Shown here: piece after piece, positions 35,192-45,357 of the stretch
Layout of the letters: each line of letters opens with the position of its first letter
Numbering within the stretch: position 1 is the first letter of the stretch
Translations under genes and position numbers: made by a program
Assembly: GCA_902491535.1 (NCBI GenBank)
Contig: CABUHS010000003.1
Location: forward strand, 54,789 to 118,788
Length of the DNA: 64,000 bases
DNA from: an uncultured Eubacteriales bacterium
GTDB taxonomy: Bacteria; Bacillota; Clostridia; Oscillospirales; CAG-272
Direction: 5' to 3'
Notes under the pieces: generated by a model
The model's database searches: none
What the model was told of the DNA's origin: nothing
Seen by the model: the letters and a program-made list of their open reading frames with translations, nothing else

Positions 35192-36991
35192 ATGAAGCTG
35201 TTTTTTCAAAACATTGTTAATGGTCTGAGGTTTCAGGTAAAATACACGTATTATTCTTTGAAACGTTGGCCTGTTATGATTATCCTTTATCTTTTCTGCA
35301 TTTGTGTACTGGGAGTTTTAGAGCCGATTGAAGTGTATTTTCAAAAAGAAATAGTGTCCGGAGTTACTCAAAATGTCGGTATATCATTATTGAGTCAGTC
35401 TGTAATCTTATACTTTCTGATTTCGGTGCTGTTTCTGTTTCAAGGGTATGCGTCACCGATTGCGCAAAGAATCATCGGCTTAAAAATAGCTTCGTGGATA
35501 GAGGGAAAAATATATCGGAATATTCAGGGTGTACCGTTAGAATCTTTAGATTCAGCAGATAGCCAGGTAAAATTTGACAGAGCAAATAATGCGATAATAC
35601 ATATATCAAGCGGTCCTGCATTGTTAATGTATAATATGTCGTATGTGATTTCGCTTGTTGTTCCGACGGTTCAACTTTCGAAATATCCTTTTCTTCTTAT
35701 TTCATACTATGTTATAGGATTGATTTCTGCTATCCATAGTACATATCAAAGCCAGAAAGCAGAACAACTCCGCAAAAGTATTGAGGGCGATAAACGGGCG
35801 CTGCGGTATTTCAGTAATTTGCTTGAAAATAAAAATATCATGATCGAAACAAGAGTTCATGGATACAACAAGTATTTCTACAGCCAATGGGAGCGGCTGA
35901 CTGAGACATTCTTTCAAAAGCAGATGCAATTAAAAAAACGGCAGGACAAAGAAACAATCGGTGTTTCAATCATACAGCAGTTTATTGGAGTCCTGCCTAT
36001 AGGATTCCTTTATTTTTTAATTGCCGGACAGAAAATCGATATTGCTACCTATACATTGGTTACCGGTATGGGGGCGATTATAACAAGATATATCGGATAC
36101 TTATTTAATGCTTTTGCAAAGAGTTCAAGTTGCGGTATTTACACGGATGACATGGAAGAAGTATTAAACTTTGAGCCGGAAGAACGAAAAAAGATTGAAG
36201 TAATAAACGGTAAGCCAATTGTAGATATGCGGGGAGTTTCCTTTCATTATATAGAAGGGAAAACAGTTTTGAAGGATATAGATTTTCGGGTTTGTGAGAA
36301 TGAGATTGTAGCGATAGTCGGAGAGAATGGCTCGGGAAAAACAACATTGTCACATCTGGCACTTGCATTGTATAAGCCTCGAAAAGGCAGCGTTGTTGTA
36401 TATGGACAGGATATTTCCGGTATGGAAGCAGATCTCCGCGGAATTATCAGTCCGGTGTTTCAGGATTATACAAAATACGAATTTACTGTTCGCGAAAACA
36501 TTGGGTATGGAAATATTGATGATATCGGTAACAATGATAAAATTTTTCAGGCTATGTCTTCCGGGGGATTCAAAGATGTGTATGATGCACGCTCGATGTC
36601 ATTAGATACTTTCCTGGGAAAACAGTATGAAATAAGCGGGGAAGAGTTATCAGGCGGTGAATGGCAGCGCGTTGTTATCAGTCGCGGTATTTTCGGCAAT
36701 TCAAAGCTTATTGTGTTGGATGAGCCTACTGCTGCGCTGGATCCGATCAGCGAAATCAAACTATTTGATCACATTAAAATGAACTTGAATAACAGGGCTG
36801 CTATTATTGTTTCTCACCGAATCGGAATATGTAAATTGGCCGATAGAATTGTTTTTATGAAGAACGGCAGGATTTCCGAAAGCGGTACACATGAAGAACT
36901 GTATGCATTAAAAGGGGATTATTTTAATTTCTTTAATGAGCAGTCTAAATGGTATGATTGGAGTGAGTTAAGTGAAGAAAGTAAAGCCTGA
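35192..36991 (+). CDS. ABC exporter, fused permease-ATPase, module 1 (first half)
   Basis: 599 residues, start ATG 35192 with AAGGAG upstream. Membrane part (about 1-320) followed by an ATPase with GENGSGKTT, LSGGEWQRVVISR and IVLDEPTAALDP. The end overlaps the next exporter gene by 20 bases, so the two halves probably form a heterodimer that exports the finished peptide. No C39 protease domain is fused; leader removal is likely done by the S26-type enzyme. Confidence 0.9.
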   Translation: MKLFFQNIVNGLRFQVKYTYYSLKRWPVMIILYLFCICVLGVLEPIEVYFQKEIVSGVTQNVGISLLSQSVILYFLISVLFLFQGYASPIAQRIIGLKIASWIEGKIYRNIQGVPLESLDSADSQVKFDRANNAIIHISSGPALLMYNMSYVISLVVPTVQLSKYPFLLISYYVIGLISAIHSTYQSQKAEQLRKSIEGDKRALRYFSNLLENKNIMIETRVHGYNKYFYSQWERLTETFFQKQMQLKKRQDKETIGVSIIQQFIGVLPIGFLYFLIAGQKIDIATYTLVTGMGAIITRYIGYLFNAFAKSSSCGIYTDDMEEVLNFEPEERKKIEVINGKPIVDMRGVSFHYIEGKTVLKDIDFRVCENEIVAIVGENGSGKTTLSHLALALYKPRKGSVVVYGQDISGMEADLRGIISPVFQDYTKYEFTVRENIGYGNIDDIGNNDKIFQAMSSGGFKDVYDARSMSLDTFLGKQYEISGEELSGGEWQRVVISRGIFGNSKLIVLDEPTAALDPISEIKLFDHIKMNLNNRAAIIVSHRIGICKLADRIVFMKNGRISESGTHEELYALKGDYFNFFNEQSKWYDWSELSEESKA

Positions 36992-38744
36992 TTTAAATGC
37001 GATAAAGAGATTGTTGAAGATCGGAAGCGACCGAAAAACTGTAGGCAGAATTGTAATTTCCTTTGTCGCGACAGTTCTTGCAACTCTGATCTCACCGGTT
37101 GTATCGTATTTTACAAAAATAACGATCGACTTGTTGACGGAAACATATGTCTTAGGGGATATGCAGACTTGCTTCCGCTTTTTCTTAGTAATAGCGCTGA
37201 CCGTGGCTCTGTCTATATTGGTTCTTTTGATCGGTAAAGTAAAAGATAGGGAACAAATATATATTAATCATGATACCACAAAGAAGATCAACAGTTATAT
37301 CTATACGAGACTGAATAAAATAAAGTATGAGTATTTTGAGGATGCAAATACATATGATATCATCACCCGTGTTTCATCCAATTGTCCGGGTGTGTATTCG
37401 GTATTGAATTCTTTTATTGCTTTTGGAATGGCTATTATTTCAACTGTATCATACGGACTGTTATTAGGATCGATTCGGTGGTATTTTGTATTTTTTATTC
37501 TTGTTCCAAGTATTCTATGCGTATGGGCGGAAACAAGAAATCTGTTTGAACGCTATTTTCTTGATATCAGTCAAACAAATGATAATCGGAAATTGAGCTA
37601 TATGCACAGCTTGTTTCGTGATAAAAAATCAAATAAAGAGATTCGGGCATTCGGCCTTTCTGATACTTTGATCGCTAAATATGAAAATTTACGGATGAAA
37701 CTTTATAAGCAGGGGATGCGGCTGCTTACAAAGCAATCGATCGTTTCTTTTTGTCTTTTAATACTGTCCAAAGTCGGATTGTTCATTTGCCTCATTATTG
37801 TTTGCGTATCATGTATGAAAGGTACTGCATCTATAGGAGATATTTCTCTTGTGCTGAGTGCTGGCGCGGCGTTTGGATCTTCGTTTAATAATATTTTTTC
37901 TCAGATTAACAGCGTTACCGGTAAAGCGGTTTATTTGAATGACTGGACTGTATTTGAAGCCATGGAGCTTGAAGCAGATGACTTAGAACAAATGGAGAAT
38001 TTTGAAACAATAGCATTACATAATGTCTCATATAAGTATCCGAATGCAGAAGTCTTTGCGCTGAAGAATATAAGTTGTCAAATTCAAAAAGGAACTACCA
38101 TAGCTTTGGTAGGGGAAAACGGATCCGGTAAATCAACTTTTTCGAAACTGATATTGGGTGCATTGACTCCTAGTGAAGGGAATATTACAGTGAATGGGCA
38201 GCCGTTAGCAACTGTTCTGCATGGGTTCAGAGATAAGATATCCTATGTGCCTCAAAACTACGGAACATTCAAAATGACGCTTGCGGATAATCTAAGGTTA
38301 GTCCGTGAGGATATTGATCTTAATGCATATGAACCGAAGTTTATCAATTTTGAATATAAATTGCCGAACGGATATTCAACGCCGCTTGGCAATGTCTATG
38401 CGAATGGCGTTGATCTGTCCGGCGGTGAATGGCAACGTATATCGATTGAACGGGCTTTGATTCGAAAGAATGCGGAAGTGTATATTATGGACGAGCCTGC
38501 GGCATCTTTGGATCCGATAATGGAGTCAGAGTTATATGAACATTTTACACAAACATTAAAAGGAAAGACTATTATTATTACTTCTCATCGCCTTGGAGCT
38601 TGTTCGCTTGCTGATTATATTTATGTTTTCAGTCATGGTGAAATTATTGAAGAAGGTTCTCATGAGGATCTTATGAGGATGCACGGTAAATATTATGAAA
38701 TGTATACTGCGCAGAGAAGTTTGTATGAGAGGAATGCAGTGTGA
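36972..38744 (+). CDS. ABC exporter, fused permease-ATPase, module 1 (second half)
   Basis: 590 residues from GTG 36972, with GGAG 8 bases upstream inside the previous gene. About six membrane helices, then an ATPase with GENGSGKST, LSGGEWQRISIERAL and YIMDEPAASLDP. Probable partner of the 35192 product. Confidence 0.9.
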   Translation: MKKVKPDLNAIKRLLKIGSDRKTVGRIVISFVATVLATLISPVVSYFTKITIDLLTETYVLGDMQTCFRFFLVIALTVALSILVLLIGKVKDREQIYINHDTTKKINSYIYTRLNKIKYEYFEDANTYDIITRVSSNCPGVYSVLNSFIAFGMAIISTVSYGLLLGSIRWYFVFFILVPSILCVWAETRNLFERYFLDISQTNDNRKLSYMHSLFRDKKSNKEIRAFGLSDTLIAKYENLRMKLYKQGMRLLTKQSIVSFCLLILSKVGLFICLIIVCVSCMKGTASIGDISLVLSAGAAFGSSFNNIFSQINSVTGKAVYLNDWTVFEAMELEADDLEQMENFETIALHNVSYKYPNAEVFALKNISCQIQKGTTIALVGENGSGKSTFSKLILGALTPSEGNITVNGQPLATVLHGFRDKISYVPQNYGTFKMTLADNLRLVREDIDLNAYEPKFINFEYKLPNGYSTPLGNVYANGVDLSGGEWQRISIERALIRKNAEVYIMDEPAASLDPIMESELYEHFTQTLKGKTIIITSHRLGACSLADYIYVFSHGEIIEEGSHEDLMRMHGKYYEMYTAQRSLYERNAV

Positions 38745-39562
38745 TGTGTGATTTTAAGTTATATAGTCCGTGCTGTAACTGGTATTTAGAAATACATACT
38801 GATTGCAGTAATGTGGCAGAATTAGTTGTCAATCTGTTCGGAGGTTTTATTATATCTCAAAAAGTAGAAAAGGAAAATCTTGCGGTATTGGAAGTGACAA
38901 TTTTAAAATGCGATTTCGGATATATTATGTCCGGTAAAGGCAGGGAGTATAAAATAAAGGAAATAAACGGAGTTGGTTTTTATCTTTATGCGGTGATTGA
39001 TAAGCTTATAGAAGGGAATATGAATGAGAGGTTTTGCGTTTTACACGGAGGCGTCATTGCTAAAGACAATCAAGCCTATTGCGTAATAGCACCTACCATG
39101 ACCGGCAAATCCACTTTTATTACTTATTTTTCTTTGAACGGATACGATTATCTCGCTGACGACTATATTTTTGTGGATAGAGAAAAAAATACAATAACGC
39201 CGTTGCCATTACCGGTTTCCTTGAGGGACACAACCGTTTTGGGGGATTTATTGAATGGTTATTATGCCGTGTCCGGTCATAATGAACTGCGGGGAGAGCA
39301 AAACACCCTGGTCTCATTATATAAGGATTCAAAAATTGCGTATTCGCTTGATAAAATTCTTTTTATTCAACGTGGTGCCGGCAATACTTTAAGATTGTTG
39401 AATAAAGGGGAACTATATAAGACACTTTTGTTCAATATGAAAAATGCGCTTGCTCTCGATAGAGAATGCATAGCAGTCGGAAATTTTATTGATAATGTTT
39501 GTGGGTATTGGTTATCCTACAATGATTTTGAATATGTTGCAAAATGTATAAATTCAATTTGA
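38741..39562 (+). CDS. HPr-kinase-like P-loop protein, module 1
   Basis: 273 residues from GTG 38741 (GAGAGG 8 bases upstream), overlapping the exporter stop. The C-terminal half looks like HprK: FCVLHGGVIAKD, P-loop APTMTGKST, YLADDYIF, then PLPVSLRD. HprK homologues in lasso-peptide clusters phosphorylate a C-terminal serine; in other clusters their role is open. The gene may act on the peptide or on a cluster protein. A paralogue lies at 42675. Confidence 0.75.
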   Translation: MMCDFKLYSPCCNWYLEIHTDCSNVAELVVNLFGGFIISQKVEKENLAVLEVTILKCDFGYIMSGKGREYKIKEINGVGFYLYAVIDKLIEGNMNERFCVLHGGVIAKDNQAYCVIAPTMTGKSTFITYFSLNGYDYLADDYIFVDREKNTITPLPLPVSLRDTTVLGDLLNGYYAVSGHNELRGEQNTLVSLYKDSKIAYSLDKILFIQRGAGNTLRLLNKGELYKTLLFNMKNALALDRECIAVGNFIDNVCGYWLSYNDFEYVAKCINSI

Positions 39563-39674
39563 ATTTATGACAGTAATACCGGCAATTAAACCAGCAACAA
39601 TAGCTATTATACCAATACTGTATTTAAAATTCGACAAAATAAATGTATAATATAGATATAAGGTGGGATAAGTA

Positions 39675-40580
39675 ATGAGTTTTGCTGACAATCTGTACAT
39701 TATAGAAAGAAAAATGTTGTACAAAGAACTTAAACCGTTGTTTGAAGCAATGTCTTCTATAAATTATGCTGTGGTTAAAGGTGAAGTCTTATCTCAACAG
39801 ATTTATGGCGTGCCGGATAAACGCAGATCGAGCGATATTGATATTCTGATTGATAAGAAGAATGTTCGATTTCTTGAGATTGAATTGCAAAAACTTGGAT
39901 TTAAGCAACAGCTTCCGGAAGATGTCAACGAATCAAGGCGCAATAGAGTTTTGTGTATGGCTTATTCTCATCAGATTCCGTCATATCACAAAGATATAAT
40001 GGGATTTCATCTGAATGTAGATGTAAATTATGATATCTTTTGGGGTGAATATGAAGGAAAGCGTTATTCCATTGAAGAGTTCCTGAATGACACAGTAGAT
40101 ATGGAGATTTACGGTGTTACAGTCAAGACATTGCCGGTTGAAAAGGCATTTGTTCAACTGATTCTGCATCACTACAAGGAAATGAACTCGCTTTATCATC
40201 TTAGCCAGCATAACTGTATTAGTACGGAAATGTTTAGAGATATTTATGATATGCTGCTCAATAAATGCCACTTATTAACGGTTGATCGGACGAAACAGTT
40301 ATGTGAGAAGTATTCAATTGGAAATTATGTGTACTATATGCTATATTACGCCTATCAGGTGTTTGAAGATATCGCTTTATACAAATACTTGAAGTCATTT
40401 GAATACTATATGGACTTTAATCTGATTAATGGGTATGGACTTTCATCTCAAGAACGAAAAGTGTGGAATATAACATTTAAAGACAGATTGGATAATAGTA
40501 ACCTTTGGTATGAAATAGCTGGTGAAATGACTAAGTTTGATTTTGATAAATTAAATTTAAATAAAAATATTTTTGTTTAA
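39675..40580 (+). CDS. Nucleotidyltransferase-family protein (NTP_transf_5-like)
   Basis: 301 residues, start ATG 39675 with GGTGGG upstream. The motif VVKGEVLSQQIYG followed by RRSSDIDILI is the nucleotidyltransferase signature (G-S/E plus DxD) of the NTP_transf_5 family, which accompanies HprK-like and PqqD-like genes in some lasso-peptide and other RiPP loci. It may transfer a nucleotide or act on the peptide C-terminus. It lies at the border of the two modules. Confidence 0.72.
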   Translation: MSFADNLYIIERKMLYKELKPLFEAMSSINYAVVKGEVLSQQIYGVPDKRRSSDIDILIDKKNVRFLEIELQKLGFKQQLPEDVNESRRNRVLCMAYSHQIPSYHKDIMGFHLNVDVNYDIFWGEYEGKRYSIEEFLNDTVDMEIYGVTVKTLPVEKAFVQLILHHYKEMNSLYHLSQHNCISTEMFRDIYDMLLNKCHLLTVDRTKQLCEKYSIGNYVYYMLYYAYQVFEDIALYKYLKSFEYYMDFNLINGYGLSSQERKVWNITFKDRLDNSNLWYEIAGEMTKFDFDKLNLNKNIFV

Positions 40581-40605
40581 TAATTTATAAGGCAGTAAAT
40601 AGCCC

Positions 40606-40784
40606 TTGACAGGCGCTGAAATTATATAATGTCCGTATTAACTCTGATCGAAATGCAGTTTTTAGCATTTCAGGATACTATATATAGTAAACAATAGACT
40701 TGCTTGCACTATATATATCATATCAGTGAAACGAAATTTGCATTTTGTTCATCTCTATATCCGTATAGGAAGGGAGGTGTAATT
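40606..40784 (+). promoter_or_regulatory. Leader region of precursor 2 with promoter-like boxes and palindromes
   Basis: TTGACA (40606-40611) and TATAAT (40625-40630) are separated by only 13 bases, so the promoter is uncertain. Downstream are hairpin GAAATGC/GCATTTC around 40650-40671 and the perfect palindrome TACTATATATAGTA (40676-40689), a possible operator. Ribosome binding site AGGGAGG precedes the precursor. Confidence 0.5.
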
Positions 40785-40889
40785 ATGTACGAGAAGCCAA
40801 TGATCACTGTGTATACAAAGAAAGAACTTGAAGTTATTGAAGCTCAGGCAAGATCAAAGTGTTGTCCGCAGGGCAAAATTAATTCATAA
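40785..40889 (+). CDS. Putative RiPP precursor peptide 2
   Basis: 34 residues, start ATG 40785 with GGGAGGTG 6 bases upstream, one of the best ribosome binding sites in the locus. Leader-like MYEKPMITVYTKKELEVIE resembles leaders of Clostridial precursors (MxEKPxI...); the short C-terminal part is ARSKCCPQGKINS, with a Cys-Cys pair and a C-terminal serine. It is followed 68 bases later by a radical SAM gene. Its C-terminal serine fits a substrate for the HprK-like kinases, if they behave like lasso-peptide kinases (inference). Confidence 0.72.
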   Translation: MYEKPMITVYTKKELEVIEAQARSKCCPQGKINS

Positions 40890-40957
40890 AATTATATTTC
40901 TCATATAATGTTTTAATCATAATCAAGGGCTTTTTACTTTTAATAAAGGAGATTTAT

Positions 40958-42304
40958 ATGCACATTGTTAACAATTATATTTTTGATCCAGATAGACTCG
41001 TTTTTTACAAACCTGACATCCAGAAAAATCTTTTAGAACAAATACCTGTCGATGATCAATTTTTGGATTTAAAAAGATGTCTTGATAAGTTTGATAAAAA
41101 TGATATGACAGCAAAAGGTAAACCTATTGATCAAATTGGAATTTGTCTTACATATAATTGTAATTTAAAATGTAATTATTGCAGTTATTCATCGACGAAC
41201 GGACATTCTGACTGTTTATCTGTAGATGATATTATGTCTTTTGTTATTGAAGCCGTTAAAAGCAAAAAAATGTATGATATCGTTCATGAAAAGAAGGATA
41301 CTACGCTAAGATTCTTTTTTACAGGCGGTGGAGAGCCAACATATAATTGGAAGTTGTTTTCTTCAGTTGTTACAGAAATAAAAAGAATATGTAAAAAATA
41401 TAATATAACGCCGCACCTTGAACTGACAACAAACGGTATGCTGAATGTGGAAAAACAGGATTTTATAATCAGCAACTTCGATAAGGTAATGGTATCGTAT
41501 GATGGGATGGAAAGTCTGCAAAATAATAACAGGAAGTGTCCTGATTTGAAAGATTCTTCTGATATTGTTGAAAAGTCACTAATAAGATTGATAAAAGGCG
41601 GCGTGCCTGTAACGATAAGATCAAGCATTTTTCAAAAAGATTTGAATTTATTGAAAGAAATATATGATAATATTGTAAAAAGATTTTGGGGAGCTGCAGA
41701 ATGGAGTATTATGCCGATAATTCCGGTGGGACGCGCATTGGATGCTATAAGTGAACGTGAATATGATACTAGTGAAGAAAAAACGTTTTTGGATTATTAT
41801 ATAGAATTGAATGAATATGCAAAAGGACAAGAGAAACGGATGTATATTTCTTCTCCGTTATTTATCAATTCGATTGCAGATTATTGCTGCGGTGCAACCT
41901 TTAATGAGTGCTTTTGGATTATGCCCGATAAAACTATCAACAATTGTATTGAAGCTGAAGTTGAGACATTGAGAACTAATGTCGGCTGTATTGAGAACGG
42001 TAAAGTCAAATTATACGATAAATATTATGATTCTCAATTAGATGAAGTCAAATACAGTTTTTCTAACTGTAGAGAATGTATTGCATATAGGTTTTGCAAA
42101 GGTGGGTGTCCTCTAAAGGCAATACGTGATAGAAAAAATAAAACATCATACAAATTATATGAATGCTCAATGCTAAAAAAGTATTGGAAATATGTATTAA
42201 GTGAAATCTTGCTCGGTAAAGAGTGTTTTGGGTGGGGAATTGAGCCAATATGTGTAGATGATTTGGGTGAAAACGTTATATACAAATTGGTAAGAAATGA
42301 CTAA
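40958..42304 (+). CDS. Radical SAM/SPASM peptide maturase, module 2
   Basis: 448 residues, start ATG 40958 with AAAGGAG upstream. The N-terminal 60 residues precede the cluster motif C68-NLK-C72-NY-C75. FTGGGEPTYNW is the GGEP motif. SPASM cysteines: YCCGATFNECFW, then CRECIAYRFCKGGCPLKA and YECSMLKKY. Relatives modify ribosomal peptides; the likely target is the peptide at 40785. From here on the locus is visibly AT-richer than module 1 and the core genes, which hints at separate acquisition. Confidence 0.9.
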   Translation: MHIVNNYIFDPDRLVFYKPDIQKNLLEQIPVDDQFLDLKRCLDKFDKNDMTAKGKPIDQIGICLTYNCNLKCNYCSYSSTNGHSDCLSVDDIMSFVIEAVKSKKMYDIVHEKKDTTLRFFFTGGGEPTYNWKLFSSVVTEIKRICKKYNITPHLELTTNGMLNVEKQDFIISNFDKVMVSYDGMESLQNNNRKCPDLKDSSDIVEKSLIRLIKGGVPVTIRSSIFQKDLNLLKEIYDNIVKRFWGAAEWSIMPIIPVGRALDAISEREYDTSEEKTFLDYYIELNEYAKGQEKRMYISSPLFINSIADYCCGATFNECFWIMPDKTINNCIEAEVETLRTNVGCIENGKVKLYDKYYDSQLDEVKYSFSNCRECIAYRFCKGGCPLKAIRDRKNKTSYKLYECSMLKKYWKYVLSEILLGKECFGWGIEPICVDDLGENVIYKLVRND

Positions 42305-42323
42305 AAAATAGCGGAGATAAAAA

Positions 42324-42644
42324 ATGGAAAAAATAAAGATTGATAATAAACTATATTCAATAATGGATCTTAGTATAGAGGAAATTGAAGGTGAATATTT
42401 GGCCTATAACAGTGAAATGGAAACTATTATTGTATTCAATAAAACGGCTTCAATAATATGGAATTGTATTATTGAGGCAATTAAAAAAAGTGGAATCGTT
42501 ACCACAAATGAAATTTGCAATAAAATAATGAATGAATATAATATTTCCGAGAGTGAGTTTAATACAATTAGTACAGATGTAAATGAATTATTTTCAAGTT
42601 TTGCAGATAAAAAGATTTTAAATATTTGCGATAATATCGATTGA
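42324..42644 (+). CDS. PqqD-like peptide-recognition protein, module 2
   Basis: 106 residues, start ATG 42324 with GCGGAGA upstream. AYNSEMETIIVFNKTASIIWNCI is the beta-helix core of the PqqD/RRE fold, matching the pattern in the 33046 product (YDQEKEMIHVLNITAALVL). It should bind the leader of precursor 2 for the radical SAM enzyme. Confidence 0.75.
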   Translation: MEKIKIDNKLYSIMDLSIEEIEGEYLAYNSEMETIIVFNKTASIIWNCIIEAIKKSGIVTTNEICNKIMNEYNISESEFNTISTDVNELFSSFADKKILNICDNID

Positions 42645-42674
42645 AAATTATTTATTTACAATTAGGATATTTAA

Positions 42675-43481
42675 ATGGTTTGTTTTACTAGGAACCTTGG
42701 TGATATATCAATAAATATATTTATTGATATATGGTTATATAACAATAAAAAAACGGTATTCAACAGGATCTTTCGGTCATATGTTTTTTGTGAGGCTTAT
42801 GTCAATATTGCTGATAATGGTAGCATTTACATAACAGAAAAATATGTTAAAAATTTAAATTGTTATGTTTGCAATATATTAAAAAAAGATTGGATACAAG
42901 ATTTAATTAATACAATTGAAGAGTGGCAAGCTGATGTACTAAATTGTACAGTACTTCACGGCTCGGCATTATCTATTAAAGGAAAGGGTATACTTGTTTT
43001 AGGAAATCGAAAAAAAGGTAAAACAACTTTAACCGGTTATTTATCTTTAATAGAGGGGCATCCGTATTTGGACGATGACTGTATATATTGTTATCACAAT
43101 AAATATATAGGGTTTAATATGCCGATTTCTATTAGGAAAAATGTTGATGACTTACCTTCAGATTGTTTAATTGGAACAACTACAGATATTGATAATATAG
43201 AACGTAATTTATTTATATCTTCTTATATTAAAGAGATCAACAGGATTGATCTCATAATATTTCCTAATTATAATGAAACCGATGCCGGTGAGATGAAATT
43301 TATATCCGATCGTAAAATACTCACGAATTTACTGATAAAAAATACGCGTCATCATAATAATTTGAGAAATATGTGCATTGATATCTCAAATTTATCAAGA
43401 TCCGCGATAGCCCTTGAGTTGAGTTATCCTAACAGTAAAACAGCATGTGAAATGATATATTCTGTCATAGATTCAATGTAA
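42675..43481 (+). CDS. HPr-kinase-like P-loop protein, module 2
   Basis: 268 residues, start ATG 42675. Same plan as the 38741 product: CTVLHGSALSIKGKG, P-loop GNRKKGKTT, YLDDDCIYC, then MPISIRKNV. The ribosome binding site is weak. The two paralogues are well diverged, so they probably serve different peptides. Confidence 0.72.
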   Translation: MVCFTRNLGDISINIFIDIWLYNNKKTVFNRIFRSYVFCEAYVNIADNGSIYITEKYVKNLNCYVCNILKKDWIQDLINTIEEWQADVLNCTVLHGSALSIKGKGILVLGNRKKGKTTLTGYLSLIEGHPYLDDDCIYCYHNKYIGFNMPISIRKNVDDLPSDCLIGTTTDIDNIERNLFISSYIKEINRIDLIIFPNYNETDAGEMKFISDRKILTNLLIKNTRHHNNLRNMCIDISNLSRSAIALELSYPNSKTACEMIYSVIDSM

Positions 43482-43509
43482 TTTTTTATCATACGGAGAG
43501 TAATAGTTT

Positions 43510-45312
43510 ATGAAAGACAAACTAAATAACCTGGTGAGCAGTATAAATAATACGATTAAAAATATAATATGGCTGTATAAACCGTATTTAAAGTATGGTA
43601 AAATATTTGTTATTTTATCGCTGTTGTTTTGGTGCGTTATTATTCCTTGTACACAGATAGTAGGAGTTTATCTTCCGAGTACAATAGTAAATATGTTGTC
43701 CTCAGGCTCGACTTTTATGCAAATTGTTATATGTGTAATTATAATGCAGTGTATTCTGATGTTTCAGCCTATGTTTGAGGATATTTTTAATTTGTTTTGC
43801 AAAAATAAAACGCTTTCAAGAATCGATGCAAAATTAAAGCAGGAAGTTTACGAAAAGGCAATAAAAACGGACTTGAGATATATTGACGATCCGGAATATT
43901 ACGATAATTATACATGGGCCGTAAGTCAGTATGCAGGAAAAGCTTCAGAAGCACAGAATATGGTTAACAGAATAGCATCAACTGTTATTACTGTTATTTC
44001 TATGCTTGCTATAATCGGGATTCTTAGTCCTCTGGCTGTTATCGTTACAATTGCGGGAACTATAATAGAAAATCTTATGTACATCATTACAAATCATTAT
44101 GATGTCGAACAGGAGAATGAACTGGTACCGTATGATCGTAAACTCGGATACTATCATAGGATATTTTATGAAAGCCGATATGCAATGGACATTAAGAGTA
44201 CCGCAATAAAGGATTATCTATTTGATGGATTCGAGAATGCTCAGGAGAAGAAAATAAATATAATAAAAAAATTCGCGTGCAAAATGATACCCTGGTCATT
44301 AGCCGGTAATTTAACATTTTACATAGCACGAACCTTTGTAATACTGAACATTGCATATGGAATCTATGTAGGGAGCATAGAAACCGTGGGAGCGTATATT
44401 ACAATGATGGCTTCTGTTGAAGCACTCAAAAGTGCGCTTAACGATTTGTTTTATTATGTAAAAGATGCTAATCGCTTGGGGTTGTATGCTAACAAAATCA
44501 GAGCATTTTTTAATGTTAAATCTGTGATAGAAGAAAGCAGTAACAAAATAAATGCTCCGGAAGGTTTATTTTCAGTGAAGCTCGAAAGTTTGGGTTTTAG
44601 TTACGATAATTCTGCATTTGCTATTGAAAATATTACTCTTGACATTAAACCCGGAGAAAAGATTGCGTTAGTCGGTGAAAATGGAGTTGGTAAATCAACA
44701 CTGGTTAAGTTGCTTATGCGTTTTTACGATGTAAATAGCGGAGATATATATATTAATGGCGTCAATATTAAGGATTATAACTTAAAAAGCTTGAGATCAC
44801 GTATAGGAGTTGCTTTTCAGAATACTAATATTTATGCAATGTCGTTGTATGACAATATAAACATTTACGATAGAAAAGAAAATGAAAAAGTTAATGATGC
44901 AATTTATAAGACACGACTTGATAAAGTAATCACAAAAAATGCTGCTGACAGCAATAGAGAATTGACACGTGAATTTGAAGAGGACGGAATCATGTTGTCC
45001 GGAGGAGAAATACAAAAAATTGGAATCGCAAGACTTCTCGCAGGTGATTTCGGGTTACTAATATTTGACGAACCTTCGTCTGCGCTCGATCCAATTGCAG
45101 AATATGAAATGTCTGAATTGATTCTTGACAGCAGTAACAGAGCAACAACCATAGTTATAGCACATCGTTTGTCGACAATACGGCATGCTGATCGAATTGT
45201 ATTGATCGATAACGGAACGGTAAAAGAAATAGGGACACATGATGAATTAATGCAAGCCAAAGGTAAATATTACGAAATGTTTACGAAACAGGCGGAAAAC
45301 TATATAAATTGA
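43510..45312 (+). CDS. ABC exporter, fused permease-ATPase, module 2
   Basis: 600 residues, start ATG 43510 with ACGGAGAG upstream. About six membrane helices (to about 330), then GENGVGKST, LSGGEIQKIGIARLL and LIFDEPSSALDP. Single gene, so it probably works as a homodimer or pairs with a module 1 half. No peptidase domain is fused. Confidence 0.9.
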   Translation: MKDKLNNLVSSINNTIKNIIWLYKPYLKYGKIFVILSLLFWCVIIPCTQIVGVYLPSTIVNMLSSGSTFMQIVICVIIMQCILMFQPMFEDIFNLFCKNKTLSRIDAKLKQEVYEKAIKTDLRYIDDPEYYDNYTWAVSQYAGKASEAQNMVNRIASTVITVISMLAIIGILSPLAVIVTIAGTIIENLMYIITNHYDVEQENELVPYDRKLGYYHRIFYESRYAMDIKSTAIKDYLFDGFENAQEKKINIIKKFACKMIPWSLAGNLTFYIARTFVILNIAYGIYVGSIETVGAYITMMASVEALKSALNDLFYYVKDANRLGLYANKIRAFFNVKSVIEESSNKINAPEGLFSVKLESLGFSYDNSAFAIENITLDIKPGEKIALVGENGVGKSTLVKLLMRFYDVNSGDIYINGVNIKDYNLKSLRSRIGVAFQNTNIYAMSLYDNINIYDRKENEKVNDAIYKTRLDKVITKNAADSNRELTREFEEDGIMLSGGEIQKIGIARLLAGDFGLLIFDEPSSALDPIAEYEMSELILDSSNRATTIVIAHRLSTIRHADRIVLIDNGTVKEIGTHDELMQAKGKYYEMFTKQAENYIN

Positions 45313-45357
45313 CACCATTATATAACAGGAGCGTTTATATAAAGGAGTAGAAACTAT

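Noticed and set aside
33046..45312. Lasso peptide cluster
   Set aside because: HprK-like, PqqD-like and nucleotidyltransferase genes suggest it, but no asparagine-synthetase-like cyclase or transglutaminase-like B protein is present, and radical SAM enzymes are.
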